Source: an uncultured Alistipes sp. (GTDB lineage Bacteria; Bacteroidota; Bacteroidia; Bacteroidales; Rikenellaceae). Taken from it: a DNA stretch of 64,000 nt. Position 1 is the first letter of the stretch; the number at the start of each line of letters is the position of its first letter. Shown piece by piece: positions 53,572 through 63,400 of the stretch. The position numbers and the translations under genes were made by a program. The stretch covers positions 1 through 64,000 of the forward strand of contig UQYM01000012.1 in assembly GCA_900545315.1 (NCBI GenBank), given 5' to 3'. The notes beneath the pieces were generated by a model. The model was not told where the DNA came from. It ran no database searches and was given only the letters and a program-made list of their open reading frames with translations.

Positions 53572-54942
53572 TTATTTAGACCTTGATTTTTCAGCAGGAT
53601 AAAGGTGGCGTTTTTCTTTCATCAACAGGGTAATCGCCACGATAGCTGCGAGTAGATCCGAGACAGGGATTGAGAGCCACACACCTGTCAAACCGAGCCA
53701 ATTAGATAAAAAATACAGGGAGGGTATCAGAAAGATAACCTGACGGGACAAGCCAAGGAAGATAGCTTGAGTCGCTTTACTAATTGACTGGAAAAAATTC
53801 GAGATAATAATTTGCAAGCTGACAATAGGCAGCAACATAAAAGCCAGTCGAATACCTTTAACGGCCATCTCTTTGAGCTGAGGGTCATTGGTGAATGCAC
53901 TGACAAGCAATCCGGGGAAAATTTCACATGCAGCGAATCCAATTGTCATAATGATAATGCCAACGCGCAAAGTAAGCAACAGGGTGTCTTTTACCCTTTT
54001 ATATTTTTGAGCGCCATAATTATATCCGATAATTGGTTGCATTCCTTGGCACAAGCCCATGACACTCATGACGATCAGTAGAGCGTAACTGCTGAAGATG
54101 CCGTAAGCACCGATTGCCAAATCCCCGCCATGATGGACCAATTGGTGGTTCATGATTACGTTCACGCCACATGCGGCTACATTCATTAAGAATGGGGCCA
54201 TACCGATTGAGGTTATATTTCGGATAATATAGCCTTTCAGTTTCATGCATCCTTTCTCGAAGTGGACCACATGTTTCGGATTGAAAAAGTGGCTCATCAC
54301 GAACAGTGCGCTAACGAACATAGAGATCACTGTAGCATAGGCGGCTCCTTTGATTCCCATTTCCAATCCGAAAATAAAAATAGGATCCAGGATTACGTTC
54401 ATCACGACCCCCAACAGCAGGGTATACATGGATTTATTTGGATATCCGGCCGCTCGCATCATGTTACTGAAGCTGTAACTCAGATTGATCAGGACGCTTC
54501 CGGGGACAACGATTTTTAGATAATCAATTGCATAGGGCAGAGTTTGCGGACTACCACCGAAGGCCGTCAGGATTTCAGGCAAATAGACAAGAGCTATGGT
54601 CGTAACAATCAAGGAAAGGAGGAAAGTCAGAATAAACGCATTCCCCAGAATATTACGTGCCCATTTGATATCTTTCATTCCCAGGACGATCGACAGGCGT
54701 GCAGCGGCACCTACACCGACCAGTGTACCAATTGCTGTGAACAGCGTCATCAGCGGGAAGGTCAACGCCAATCCTGAAATGGCCATAGGGCCGACACCTT
54801 GCCCAATAAAGACCCGATCGACAATATTGTATAGTGAGGTAACCACTGTACCGATAATTGCCGGAATAGAGTAGTGGAGCAGCAGTTTGCCTACTTTCTC
54901 TTTTTCCAGTTTTGCGGTTGCAAGATCTTGTTGCGATTTCAT
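53572..54942 (-). CDS. MATE-family multidrug efflux transporter
   Basis: A 456-residue inner-membrane antiporter (Na+ or H+ coupled) with 12 predicted helices in two pseudo-repeats. The start at 54942 (MKSQQDLATAKLEKEK) suits a TSS near 54967; ATG 54954 is the alternative. Typical sequences are HYSIPAIIGTVVTSLYNIVD, VFIGQGVGPMAISGLALTFP, RAAGYPNKSMYTLLLGVVMN and GMQPIIGYNYGAQKYKR. It belongs to the MepA/NorM-like group. The substrate is unknown. It stands alone with a -7 box upstream (TATCTTTG, minus strand, 54974-54981). Confidence 0.93.
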   Translation of the reverse strand: MKSQQDLATAKLEKEKVGKLLLHYSIPAIIGTVVTSLYNIVDRVFIGQGVGPMAISGLALTFPLMTLFTAIGTLVGVGAAARLSIVLGMKDIKWARNILGNAFILTFLLSLIVTTIALVYLPEILTAFGGSPQTLPYAIDYLKIVVPGSVLINLSYSFSNMMRAAGYPNKSMYTLLLGVVMNVILDPIFIFGLEMGIKGAAYATVISMFVSALFVMSHFFNPKHVVHFEKGCMKLKGYIIRNITSIGMAPFLMNVAACGVNVIMNHQLVHHGGDLAIGAYGIFSSYALLIVMSVMGLCQGMQPIIGYNYGAQKYKRVKDTLLLTLRVGIIIMTIGFAACEIFPGLLVSAFTNDPQLKEMAVKGIRLAFMLLPIVSLQIIISNFFQSISKATQAIFLGLSRQVIFLIPSLYFLSNWLGLTGVWLSIPVSDLLAAIVAITLLMKEKRHLYPAEKSRSK

Positions 54943-54973
54943 AGTGGTCAACATTTGTGATATGGAAGAACTG

Positions 54974-54981
54974 CAAAGATA
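54974..54981 (-). promoter_or_regulatory. -7 box of the MATE gene
   Basis: CAAAGATA reads TATCTTTG on the minus strand, a perfect match to TAnnTTTG, about 30 bases before the preferred start. No good -33 was seen. Confidence 0.5.
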
Positions 54982-55305
54982 GTTCAAATATTATTTATGG
55001 AATCTGTGAAATATGGATGAAGCAACCTGAATTCTGATAATTATACCAAATGTGTCTTATTGTCCTCCGATTAGGATGTCCGTAATATTTTAGAAAGCAA
55101 ATAAAACATTCGGATCCATGAAAGAGTTTCCTCTCAAAATCCAATTGGCATAATCAATATGGGATGCTCACTTATTTCTCACCGTTTTGTTTCGACAATA
55201 CGTTTTATTTCGAGATGAGTACTACAAAATATTGTGAGACAGTTTAATGCATGATCCGATATTTATAATCTTACTATCCAATATTATCTATGAATCATAA
55301 ATGGT
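54982..55305. other. intergenic region between the MATE gene and guaA, nothing recognised
   Basis: AT-rich sequence without a supported gene or repeat. The guaA terminator lies at its right edge. Confidence 0.4.
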
Positions 55306-55340
55306 ACAAAAAAGTGAGGAGAGCATATTGCTCTCCTCGC
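55306..55340 (-). terminator. rho-independent terminator of guaA
   Basis: On the minus strand GCGAGGAGAGCA pairs with TGCTCTCCTCAC around an AT-rich three-base loop, followed by a run of T. Confidence 0.88.
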
Positions 55341-55363
55341 TGGTGACTATGTTTGTTGAGAAT

Positions 55364-56893
55364 TTATTCCCACTCGATCGTTGCGGGTGGTTTAGAACTG
55401 ATGTCATAGACCACGCGGTTGATTCCCTTGACACGGTTGATGATCTCATTGGAGACTTTGGCCAGGAAGTCGTAAGGCAAGTGTACCCAGTCAGCCGTCA
55501 TACCATCCGTAGAGGTGACTGCACGCAACGCAACGCAGTTTTCGTAGGTACGTTCATCGCCCATTACTCCGACAGACTGTACCGGCAACAGCATGACGCC
55601 TGCCTGCCAAACCTTATCGTACAGATCAGCCTCTTTGAGGTTGTCGATGAAAATTTTGTCAGCCTCTTGAAGGACTTTGACCTTTTCAGCGGTAACCTCA
55701 CCCAAAATGCGGATGCCAAGACCCGGACCAGGGAATGGGTGACGGCCCAAAATATCCATCGGGATGTTGAGCTGACGACCTACGCGACGCACTTCATCTT
55801 TGAATAGCAGACGTAGCGGCTCCACAATCTTGAGATCCATCTTTTCAGGCAGGCCACCGACGTTGTGATGAGATTTGATCGTTGCCGAGGGTCCTTTCAC
55901 CGAAACCGATTCAATCACATCGGGATAGATCGTCCCTTGTGCGAGCCATTTGACATCGGTCAGTTTCTGGGCCTCTTCATCGAACACCTCGATAAAATCG
56001 CGGCCGATGATTTTACGTTTCTTTTCGGGTTCGGTTACCCCTTTCAGATCCGAAAGGAATTTATCGCCGGCACGTACGCCAATCACATTGAGTCCCATGG
56101 TCTCATAGGAGTGGAGTACATCCTCAAATTCGTTTTTACGCAGCAGGCCCATATCGACGAAGATACAGGTCAGATTTTTGCCAATGGCTTTGTGCAGCAG
56201 CATGGCAGCAACCGACGAGTCGACACCGCCGGAGAGTCCAAGCACCACTTTGTCGTTCCCCAATTTGGCCTGCAGCTCTTTGACGGTTGTATCGATAAAT
56301 GAATCGGGAGTCCAATCCTGTTTACACCCGCAGATATCGGCAACGAAATGTTTCAACAACTTGGAACCTTCCGTTGAGTGGAACACTTCGGGGTGAAATT
56401 GAATTCCCCAGGTCTTTTCACCTTCGATTTGGAAAGCGGCTACCGGCACATCCTCGGTGCTGGCAATAATTTTGAAATTGTCAGGGATTCGGGTGATCGT
56501 ATCGCCGTGCGACATCCACACCTGAGAGGTTTGCGAGAGGTCGCAGATCAGCGGATTGGAACCCTCCACTTTGGAAAGCATGGCCCGACCATATTCACGG
56601 GTTGCAGAGGGTTTAACCTCACCTCCGAAATGTTGGGCAAGGTACTGTGCTCCGTAGCAAACGCCCAGCAGCGGTAATTTGCCTTTGATCGAGGAGAGGT
56701 CCACCTGTGGGGCATCCGCATCACGAACCGACGAAGGGCTACCGGAGAGGATCACCCCCTTGATCGATTCATCCAGTGCGGGAAAGCGGTTGTAAGGATG
56801 GATCTCACAATAGACATTCAGTTCGCGTACACGTCTTGCAATCAGCTGTGTGTACTGAGAGCCGAAGTCGAGAATCAATATTTTTTCCTGCAT
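55364..56893 (-). CDS. guaA: GMP synthase (glutamine-hydrolysing)
   Basis: A 509-residue enzyme that turns XMP into GMP using glutamine and ATP. The N-terminal class I glutamine amidotransferase has the Cys nucleophile in [14 protein letters not shown] and the His in [10 protein letters not shown]. The ATP-pyrophosphatase domain has the P-loop [19 protein letters not shown], and the C-terminus ends in the GuaA dimerisation domain ([14 protein letters not shown]). Length is normal. The gene is followed downstream by a terminator and upstream by a gap of about 80 bases from pheT. Confidence 0.98.
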   Translation of the reverse strand: MQEKILILDFGSQYTQLIARRVRELNVYCEIHPYNRFPALDESIKGVILSGSPSSVRDADAPQVDLSSIKGKLPLLGVCYGAQYLAQHFGGEVKPSATREYGRAMLSKVEGSNPLICDLSQTSQVWMSHGDTITRIPDNFKIIASTEDVPVAAFQIEGEKTWGIQFHPEVFHSTEGSKLLKHFVADICGCKQDWTPDSFIDTTVKELQAKLGNDKVVLGLSGGVDSSVAAMLLHKAIGKNLTCIFVDMGLLRKNEFEDVLHSYETMGLNVIGVRAGDKFLSDLKGVTEPEKKRKIIGRDFIEVFDEEAQKLTDVKWLAQGTIYPDVIESVSVKGPSATIKSHHNVGGLPEKMDLKIVEPLRLLFKDEVRRVGRQLNIPMDILGRHPFPGPGLGIRILGEVTAEKVKVLQEADKIFIDNLKEADLYDKVWQAGVMLLPVQSVGVMGDERTYENCVALRAVTSTDGMTADWVHLPYDFLAKVSNEIINRVKGINRVVYDISSKPPATIEWE

Positions 56894-56976
56894 TGTACTA
56901 ATGTGGGTTTATAATAAATTTTCATTCCATAAGATGTGCGATTGCAACAATCGATCACATCCTCTTCGGGCATCGT

Positions 56977-59439
56977 TTAGCGGATTTGGGCACCGGCACG
57001 ACGTTCGAATTCACGAATCAGGTTTGCCATAACGCGGTCGATCACCTGGTCGGTCAGGGTTTTGGTCGTATCCTCCAGGACGAAATTCAGGGCGTAGGAT
57101 TTTTTGCCTGCGGGGAGTTTATCACCTTCGTAAACGTCGAACAGTGTCACATTCTTCAACAACTTTTTCTCAACGGAGAAGGCAATTTCACGCAGTTGTG
57201 AGAAGGTAACTTGCGTATCGACCAGCAGGGCCAAATCACGACGCACTTCGGGGAATTTCGACAACTCTTCTACTGTTACTTTATGGTTTTTCGTGAGCTT
57301 CAGGAAGGCGTCGAAATTCATCTCGAGGTAATAAACCTCAGCCTTGATATCGAATTTTGAACGGATCTTCTTGGAGACAATGCCCATCTCAACGATCTGT
57401 TTGCCATTAACTTTATAAGTTACGGCTTCACGGTAGAGATCATTCTGCAGCGACTCCATCACGGCCCCATTCAGGTCAATGCCGATCCGACTAAAGATCT
57501 TTTCCGCCATTGCCTTGAGGGTATAGAAGCTGGTTGGCTGAGCTTTGGTATTCCAGGACAGGGTGTGATCTGCACCGGTAATCAAAATGGACAAATGGTT
57601 CTGTTCGCTATAAGGAGCCAATCCTCCTTCTGAGGCTTTGTCCGGATGATACCAGTAGCAGTTACCGAATTCATACAGTTTTAAATCGCTGTTACGACGA
57701 TTGGTATTCAATTCAACTGCTTCAAGGGCATTGAACAGCAGGGTTTGGCGCATGACACTCAAATCGCTGCTGAGAGGATTGATGATCCGAACACAATTTT
57801 CTGCTTTATAGGCATCCAACTCTTCATAATATGCAGCTTTGGTCAACGAGTTGCTCATGATCTCGTTGAAGCCGTTTGCCGTCAAAAGATTGGCTATAAT
57901 GTTTGTTACCTTTTCTCGGTCGGGAAGCGGAGCATAGGAGAGTGTTGAATGAACGCTCTGAGGAATCTCGACATTGTTGTATCCGTAGATACGCAGGATA
58001 TCCTCGACCAGATCGGCTTCGCGCTGCACATCGACCCGATAGGCCGGTACAACTACATGCAGTGTGTCGCCCTCCTCCTTCTCAATTTTGACCTCGAGAG
58101 CGGCAATGATTTTACGAATGGTCTCGTCCGGAATATCTTTACCAATCAGACGTTTTACGCGATCCAGTGAGATTTCGAAATGGAACGGTTGAATCGGTTC
58201 AGGATAGATATCGGTAACCGGAGAGCTGATCTGCCCACCGGCCAGTTCCGTAACAAGCAGTGCAGCACGTTTCAGGGCGTAGGGGGCGATATTGGGGTCG
58301 ATACCTCGCTCATAGCGGAACGAAGCGTCAGTACTCAAGCCATGACGTTTAGCGCTTTTACGAATCCATACCGGATTGAAGTAGGCGCTTTCGAGGAACA
58401 CTTCGGTCGTCTCAGCGGTTACACCGGAATCGAGACCACCAAACACACCGGCCAGACACATCGGTTTCTCTTCGTCGCAGATCATCAGATCGCGGTCGGA
58501 GAGTTTACGCTCAACGCCGTCCAGTGTTACGAACGGGGTTCCTTCCGGGCAGGTGCGAACAACGATCTTGCGGCCTTTGATTTTGTTGGCATCGAATGCA
58601 TGCAACGGCTGGCCAATTTCATGCAGAATAAAATTGGTGATATCGACAACATTGTTGTGCGGGTTTAAACCGATCGAACGCAAACGGGTTTTCAGCCAAT
58701 CGGGCGATTCAGCCACCTTAACGCCGGTAATGGTGAGCCCCATATAACGGGGAGCCGCCTCATGGTTGAGCACCTCGACCTGAACCGATTTGTCAGTAAC
58801 AGACCCTGCTTGAAAGGCAGAGACATCAGGCAGCGTCAGCTTGTAGGGCATATCGTGTGATTGCAGATAGACCGCCAGATCACGGGCAACACCGTAATGT
58901 GACATGGCATCTGCGCGGTTAGCCGTCAGACCTATCTCCAACAGATAATCATCTTCGAGCTGATAGTAATTGCGGGCTGGCGTACCGGTCGGCACATCTT
59001 CCGGCAGGACGATGATCCCGGCATGATCGGTACCGATTCCGATCTCATCCTCAGCACACAACATACCGAAAGATTCGATGCCGCGGATTTTACTTTTCTT
59101 GATTTTGAAACCCTCTGCTTCACCAGTAGGGTAGAGCATCGTATTGATTGTAGCGACAACGACCTTTTCACCGGCGGCCACGTTGGGAGCACCGCAGACG
59201 ATCTGCAGCGGGTCGCCTTGTCCGATGTCGACCGTAGTCAAATGTAATTTATCAGCATTGGGGTGTTGTTCGCAGGTCAACACTTTACCTACGACCAGTC
59301 CTTCCAAACCGCCACGGATACTTTCGATCTGTTCCATACCCTCGACTTCGAGACCGATATGGGTCAGAATATTGGCGATTTCATCTGCTTTCAGAGAGGT
59401 GTCAATATAACTTTTTAGCCAGTTCAGCGATATTTTCAT
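56977..59439 (-). CDS. pheT: phenylalanyl-tRNA synthetase beta chain
   Basis: A 820-residue subunit of the alpha2-beta2 enzyme that charges tRNA-Phe. The start MKISLNWLKSYIDTSLKADE at 59439 is the usual one; an ATG four codons upstream is less likely. Domains in order: tRNA-binding EMAP-like (HPNADKLHLTTVDIG), B3/B4 editing, B5 (PYALKRAALLVTELAGGQIS), the catalytic-like core, and FDX-ACB anticodon-binding C-terminus (LSKFPEVRRDLALLVDTQVT, ending FERRAGAQIR). Length is normal. pheS is not adjacent here. Confidence 0.98.
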   Translation of the reverse strand: MKISLNWLKSYIDTSLKADEIANILTHIGLEVEGMEQIESIRGGLEGLVVGKVLTCEQHPNADKLHLTTVDIGQGDPLQIVCGAPNVAAGEKVVVATINTMLYPTGEAEGFKIKKSKIRGIESFGMLCAEDEIGIGTDHAGIIVLPEDVPTGTPARNYYQLEDDYLLEIGLTANRADAMSHYGVARDLAVYLQSHDMPYKLTLPDVSAFQAGSVTDKSVQVEVLNHEAAPRYMGLTITGVKVAESPDWLKTRLRSIGLNPHNNVVDITNFILHEIGQPLHAFDANKIKGRKIVVRTCPEGTPFVTLDGVERKLSDRDLMICDEEKPMCLAGVFGGLDSGVTAETTEVFLESAYFNPVWIRKSAKRHGLSTDASFRYERGIDPNIAPYALKRAALLVTELAGGQISSPVTDIYPEPIQPFHFEISLDRVKRLIGKDIPDETIRKIIAALEVKIEKEEGDTLHVVVPAYRVDVQREADLVEDILRIYGYNNVEIPQSVHSTLSYAPLPDREKVTNIIANLLTANGFNEIMSNSLTKAAYYEELDAYKAENCVRIINPLSSDLSVMRQTLLFNALEAVELNTNRRNSDLKLYEFGNCYWYHPDKASEGGLAPYSEQNHLSILITGADHTLSWNTKAQPTSFYTLKAMAEKIFSRIGIDLNGAVMESLQNDLYREAVTYKVNGKQIVEMGIVSKKIRSKFDIKAEVYYLEMNFDAFLKLTKNHKVTVEELSKFPEVRRDLALLVDTQVTFSQLREIAFSVEKKLLKNVTLFDVYEGDKLPAGKKSYALNFVLEDTTKTLTDQVIDRVMANLIREFERRAGAQIR

Positions 59440-59652
59440 GGCAATTTTCAATTTTAACGTGCGAAAGGTACAAAAAAGTTACCACCTTACCAACCTCGGC
59501 CTCTTCTCTTTCGCAATAAAAACCGTACATCATTCGACAGGCTCTTCAAAGACTATCTTGAAACGTATGGCGAAATCCGGTTTGAAAAGGTACAATGAAC
59601 CTGTGCAAACCATACTGTGGTCAAAAACCGGGTTTGACTTTCTTACGTAAAT

Positions 59653-59683
59653 AAAAAAAAGCCGTCAAAAATATGACAGCCTT
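59653..59683 (-). terminator. rho-independent terminator of lysA
   Basis: On the minus strand AAGGCTGTCA pairs with TGACGGCTT (two G-T pairs) around a TATTTT loop, followed by a run of T. It ends the lysC-lysA transcript. Confidence 0.88.
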
Positions 59684-59718
59684 CAGAAGAATTTCCCGTA
59701 CAAAATATAACGGTATCG

Positions 59719-60876
59719 CTATAATTCATCGCTATAGACACTGCGGGGCAAATCACGCAAGTTATAGCGGGAGGCCATAGCAGAACCGTAGGCTCCTGCG
59801 GTACGAATTGCGAGTAGATCTCCGCGTTTGAGTTTGGGCAACATAGCCGTCTTGTCAAAAATATCGGAGGATTCACAAACCGGGCCACCCACCATATAGG
59901 AACACTCAGATCCTTGTGCGGTAAGACATTCGATTTTGTGGTGTGCCTGATAGAGGGCCGGACGGATCAGATCGGTCATCCCGGCATCCACCAGCGCGAC
60001 ATCGCGTCCCGAAGCGTTTTTCTTGGTGTAGAGCACGCGGGTGATCAGTTCACCGCATTGTGCAACCAACGAACGCCCCAACTCGAACAACACCTGTTGA
60101 TGCGGAGCGGGTTTGAGGGTACGATGGATAGTCCCGAAATAGGAGGCAAAATCTGGGATCGGTTCGGCATCGGGATCCTCGTAATCGACACCCAAACCGC
60201 CTCCGAGATTGAGGTATTGTACCTCGACACCCTGATCGGCAAACCACTGTTTGATGGTGTTTACTTTCAAGCAGAAATTTTCAAATACCTCCATCTGTCG
60301 GATTTGCGAACCAATATGGAAGTGTAACCCTACGATCCGCAAATTGGGCAATGTGTGCAACGTCCGGATCGCTTCGTCGATTTCGGTGTAGGAGATGCCG
60401 AATTTGCTGTCGGCATGGCCTGTGGAGATATTTTGATGCGTGTGAGGATCGACGTCGGGATTGATTCGCAGCGCTACCTGGGCGGTTTGTCCCATTTCGG
60501 CAGCCAGGGCATTGATCACCTGGAGCTCTTGCAATGATTCGCAATTGAAGGCGAAAATATTTTGCTCCAAAGCGTAACGAATCTCGCGATCGCTTTTGGC
60601 CACACCGGCAAAAACGATTTTTGATGCAGGACAGCCACTCTCAATGGCCGTGCGGACCTCGTTCCCACTGACACAATCCACACCAAGCCCTGCCTGAAGT
60701 GCAGCCGAGACAATACGTGGATCGAAATTGGCTTTTAACGCATAGTGAATCTTGTATCCATATTTGGAGGCTTCCGATACGGCTCGTGTCAGCGTATCGT
60801 GCAGCAGTTGCATGTCATAAAAGTAGTACGGCGTCTCCAGTTTCGTTAACTGCGAGACGTATTGTCTTGCACTCAT
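59719..60876 (-). CDS. lysA: diaminopimelate decarboxylase
   Basis: A 385-residue PLP enzyme of the alanine racemase fold that makes lysine from meso-diaminopimelate. The PLP lysine is in HYALKANFDP; GLHFHIGSQI, NLGGGLGVDY and the Cys-containing GGPVCESSDIF are typical LysA sites; the C-terminal YNLRDLPRS follows. Length is a bit short but within the family. It lies 36 bases after lysC in the same operon, at the other end of the pathway, with dapA elsewhere in the window. Confidence 0.97.
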   Translation of the reverse strand: MSARQYVSQLTKLETPYYFYDMQLLHDTLTRAVSEASKYGYKIHYALKANFDPRIVSAALQAGLGVDCVSGNEVRTAIESGCPASKIVFAGVAKSDREIRYALEQNIFAFNCESLQELQVINALAAEMGQTAQVALRINPDVDPHTHQNISTGHADSKFGISYTEIDEAIRTLHTLPNLRIVGLHFHIGSQIRQMEVFENFCLKVNTIKQWFADQGVEVQYLNLGGGLGVDYEDPDAEPIPDFASYFGTIHRTLKPAPHQQVLFELGRSLVAQCGELITRVLYTKKNASGRDVALVDAGMTDLIRPALYQAHHKIECLTAQGSECSYMVGGPVCESSDIFDKTAMLPKLKRGDLLAIRTAGAYGSAMASRYNLRDLPRSVYSDEL

Positions 60877-60912
60877 CTTTCCTTTGCAGATTTGTAGCCG
60901 CGAGGGGCTCGA

Positions 60913-62229
60913 TTAGTGTTTGTCGAACAGGTAATCGTTCAGGTATTGCAGGGTCTGTTTTTTATCTTTGGTATTGATCAGCATCGTGATGCTGTGATGG
61001 CTGGCACCGTACGAGATCATTTTGAGCGGGATCTGACGAATACTGTCCAATACGCGCGCTGCCAATCCCGTTACGGAATGCTCCAAACGACCTACAACAC
61101 AGACAATTGAATTATCACGTTCAATTTCGATTTTACCCAGTGACGAGAGTTCTTCAACGATTTTGTCCAAATTCTCGTCATTATCGATGGTCAACGACAC
61201 AGCCACTTCCGAGGTGGTAATCATATCGATCGGGGTGCGGTACTGCTCAAAAACTTCGAATACTTTGCGCAAGAAACCGTAAGCCATCAACATGCGGGCC
61301 GAATAGATACGAATAACCGTAATGTTGTCTTTGGCAGCTACGGCATGGAACGACCCAGCATTGGCATCTTCGTTATTGGAGATGGTTGTCCCTGGAGCTT
61401 CCGGATCCATTGTATTTTTCAACAGGACGGGAATATTTTGATCCTGACAGGGCTGAATAGTCGAAGGGTGGAGGATTTTGGCACCGAAATAGGCCAATTC
61501 TGCCGCTTCGCTGAAGCTCATGGTGCGAATCGGGAAGGTGTGATCCACATAGCGTGGATCGTTATTGTGCATACCATCGATATCGGTCCAAATCTGCACC
61601 TCGGCCGCATTGATTGCAGCCCCCATCAAGGCAGCACTGTAATCACTTCCTCCACGTCCAAGGTTATCAATTTCGCCTTTGCAATTGGTACAAATAAATC
61701 CCTGAGTGATGTAAAATTTGCTTTTATCCGCGATTAAAGCGGTCAGTTTTTCCCGAAGGAGTTGGGTATCTACCTTCTTGTCTGCATCGGTTACCATGAA
61801 ATCCGGAGCCGTCAGATAGACAGCTTCACTGCCACTCTCGATCATATATAAGGTAAAGATAGCCGAAGTCAGCAACTCTCCTTGTGAAATAATCGTCCGT
61901 TCTGACGTGTAGGGATGAAAGAAGGTTGCCGCATTGCGAATAGTCGCCCACGAAAGCTCCATGCGTTCAAGCGCTTTCCCCCGATGAGCCACCAACAAGC
62001 CCTCGATGCAGTTGGTATATTTATCACGCAACATGTCGATCACCTCTTCAATCTCTGTCAGATTTTTTTCGGCGGCAAGACGAGATATTTTTACCAGTGC
62101 ATCTGTAGTGCCGGACATGGCTGATAAAACGGTGACGGTTGCCTGCTCACGACGGACGATCTCGGCTACACGTTTCATATTTTCGGCTGAGCCGACGGAG
62201 GTTCCTCCGAATTTTAGGACTTTGATCAT
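60913..62229 (-). CDS. lysC: aspartate kinase
   Basis: A 438-residue enzyme that phosphorylates aspartate, the first step to lysine, threonine and methionine. The N-terminal KFGGTSVGSAENMKRVAEIV is the kinase signature, SGSEAVYLTAPDFMVT and GRGGSDYSAALMGAAINAAE bind the substrates, and two ACT repeats at the C-terminus (about 300-435, with IRIYSARMLMAYGFLRKVFE and SIVCVVGRLEHSVTGLAARV) give feedback control, probably by lysine. It is a monofunctional kinase without a homoserine dehydrogenase part. It precedes lysA in the same operon. Confidence 0.97.
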   Translation of the reverse strand: MIKVLKFGGTSVGSAENMKRVAEIVRREQATVTVLSAMSGTTDALVKISRLAAEKNLTEIEEVIDMLRDKYTNCIEGLLVAHRGKALERMELSWATIRNAATFFHPYTSERTIISQGELLTSAIFTLYMIESGSEAVYLTAPDFMVTDADKKVDTQLLREKLTALIADKSKFYITQGFICTNCKGEIDNLGRGGSDYSAALMGAAINAAEVQIWTDIDGMHNNDPRYVDHTFPIRTMSFSEAAELAYFGAKILHPSTIQPCQDQNIPVLLKNTMDPEAPGTTISNNEDANAGSFHAVAAKDNITVIRIYSARMLMAYGFLRKVFEVFEQYRTPIDMITTSEVAVSLTIDNDENLDKIVEELSSLGKIEIERDNSIVCVVGRLEHSVTGLAARVLDSIRQIPLKMISYGASHHSITMLINTKDKKQTLQYLNDYLFDKH

Positions 62230-62351
62230 ATCGATTGTATTGCTTTTAATTCAATGGAATTGTCTGGTTTTAATGTACTGTTTTAGCCACATTTTGCCAG
62301 TTCAGTTGTCTTTACTGGCTGAAAAATAAAACATTTAATTCAAATTTTGCC

Positions 62352-62359
62352 CAAAAGTA
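62352..62359 (-). promoter_or_regulatory. possible -7 box of lysC-lysA
   Basis: CAAAAGTA reads TACTTTTG on the minus strand, a perfect TAnnTTTG match, about 120 bases before the lysC start. No -33 TTTG at the right distance was seen. Confidence 0.35.
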
Positions 62360-62459
62360 TATCAAAATGTTTGTTTTTGTCCGTTGTATTTGTTTTTTTT
62401 GCAACAAATTTGAGCCGGGTATAAATTTACACACTTCCCCGGAATGTTTAACAGATGAA

Positions 62460-62480
62460 ACGCAGAGATAGTCTCTGCGT
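62460..62480. repeat. 21-bp perfect palindrome upstream of the ACT-domain-like gene
   Basis: ACGCAGAGA and TCTCTGCGT flank the three bases TAG. It is 26 bases before the preferred start, in the leader between the divergent lysC and this gene. It could be an operator or a leader hairpin; there is no T run behind it, so it is not a terminator. Confidence 0.7.
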
Positions 62481-62505
62481 GGTATTTGCAAAACAGGAGA
62501 GCGAT

Positions 62506-63174
62506 ATGTTAACAATTCCAAACGCCGTTGAAGAGGTCATCAAGAAGAAGCCTTTCTTGGAGGGAGCTCTGGTCGAGGGGTTGATCAACCTTTCGGCACT
62601 GGCGCGCCAGCTCAAACCGGAGATTGAGAAACAGGTAGGCAAAACGGTTAACGACAGTGCTGTGATTATGGCATTGAACCGTTTGGTGCCGCGGCTTGAG
62701 TTGATGTCCGCCATGAAGTTCAAAAAAGTTGTTGAGAACATCGGTGACATCATTGTTCGTTCGAATTTGGCCGATTTTGCCTTTACCAATTCGGCCACGT
62801 TGTACGAGAAACAGGCTGCGTTGTTGGACCGGGTCCGCAACATGAAAGATGTTTTCTGCACCTTTTCGCAGGGAATCTATGAAACCACCTTGGTGGTGAG
62901 CAGTACGATTGTGCCTTTGGTTGACGAAATTTTTGCCAACGAGCACAAGATCGCTCAGACCCAGAATCTTTCGTCGATTACGGTTAAATTGCCGGTTGAG
63001 AATGCCATTTGTCCCGGCGTGTACTATTACATTTTCAAGGAGTTGGCGTGGGATAACATCAACATTGCCGAGGTGATCAGTACGACCAATGAGTTTACGG
63101 TTGTGATCAGCGACGATGATATTCATCGGGCCTTTACCATTCTGATGGAGGCCAAACGTTCGGCAAGTCTCTAA
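62506..63174 (+). CDS. conserved ACT-domain-like protein, cytoplasmic
   Basis: A 222-residue protein starting MLTIPNAVEEVIKKKPFLEG at 62506; a GGAGAG box lies about eight bases before it, one of the few Shine-Dalgarno-like sequences in the window, and an in-frame ATG 17 codons upstream would run through the palindrome. The first part is helical (LEGLIN, LALARQLKPEIEK-like), and the C-terminal part has a pattern like an ACT fold (SSITVKLPVENAICPGVYYY and NINIAEVISTTNEFTVVISD, with I-S-x-T-x-E-x-T-V-V). It is known in Bacteroidota as an uncharacterised family near aspartate kinase or aminoacyl genes. A ligand-sensing role is inferred only. A terminator follows at 63202. Confidence 0.75.
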   Translation: MLTIPNAVEEVIKKKPFLEGALVEGLINLSALARQLKPEIEKQVGKTVNDSAVIMALNRLVPRLELMSAMKFKKVVENIGDIIVRSNLADFAFTNSATLYEKQAALLDRVRNMKDVFCTFSQGIYETTLVVSSTIVPLVDEIFANEHKIAQTQNLSSITVKLPVENAICPGVYYYIFKELAWDNINIAEVISTTNEFTVVISDDDIHRAFTILMEAKRSASL

Positions 63175-63201
63175 CGCCGGTCGGCGATCTATGACGTTAT
63201 A

Positions 63202-63235
63202 CAAAAAGAGGGAACTTCGGTTCCCTCTTTTTGTT
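63202..63235 (+). terminator. rho-independent terminator after the ACT-domain-like gene
   Basis: AAAAAGAGGGAAC pairs with GTTCCCTCTTTTT around a four-base TTCG loop; the stem has A and T runs on both sides, so it can work for either strand. Confidence 0.9.
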
Positions 63236-63400
63236 ATACACTGCCAAAATATAAACAATAAAAGTATATCTTTAGATTAGATCAATCAAATACATTACGG
63301 TCAGCAATATACATAAAAAAATAACACAATTCGTCTCCAGTATTACTTCACGTATTAGAGACAACATTTTCCACTCCGGTACAGTGGTATAAATGCTCGT

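Noticed and set aside
56933..56961. GATGTG...CACATC hairpin between pheT and guaA as a terminator
   Set aside because: The stem is good, but there is no T run on the minus strand after it, so read-through into guaA is likely.
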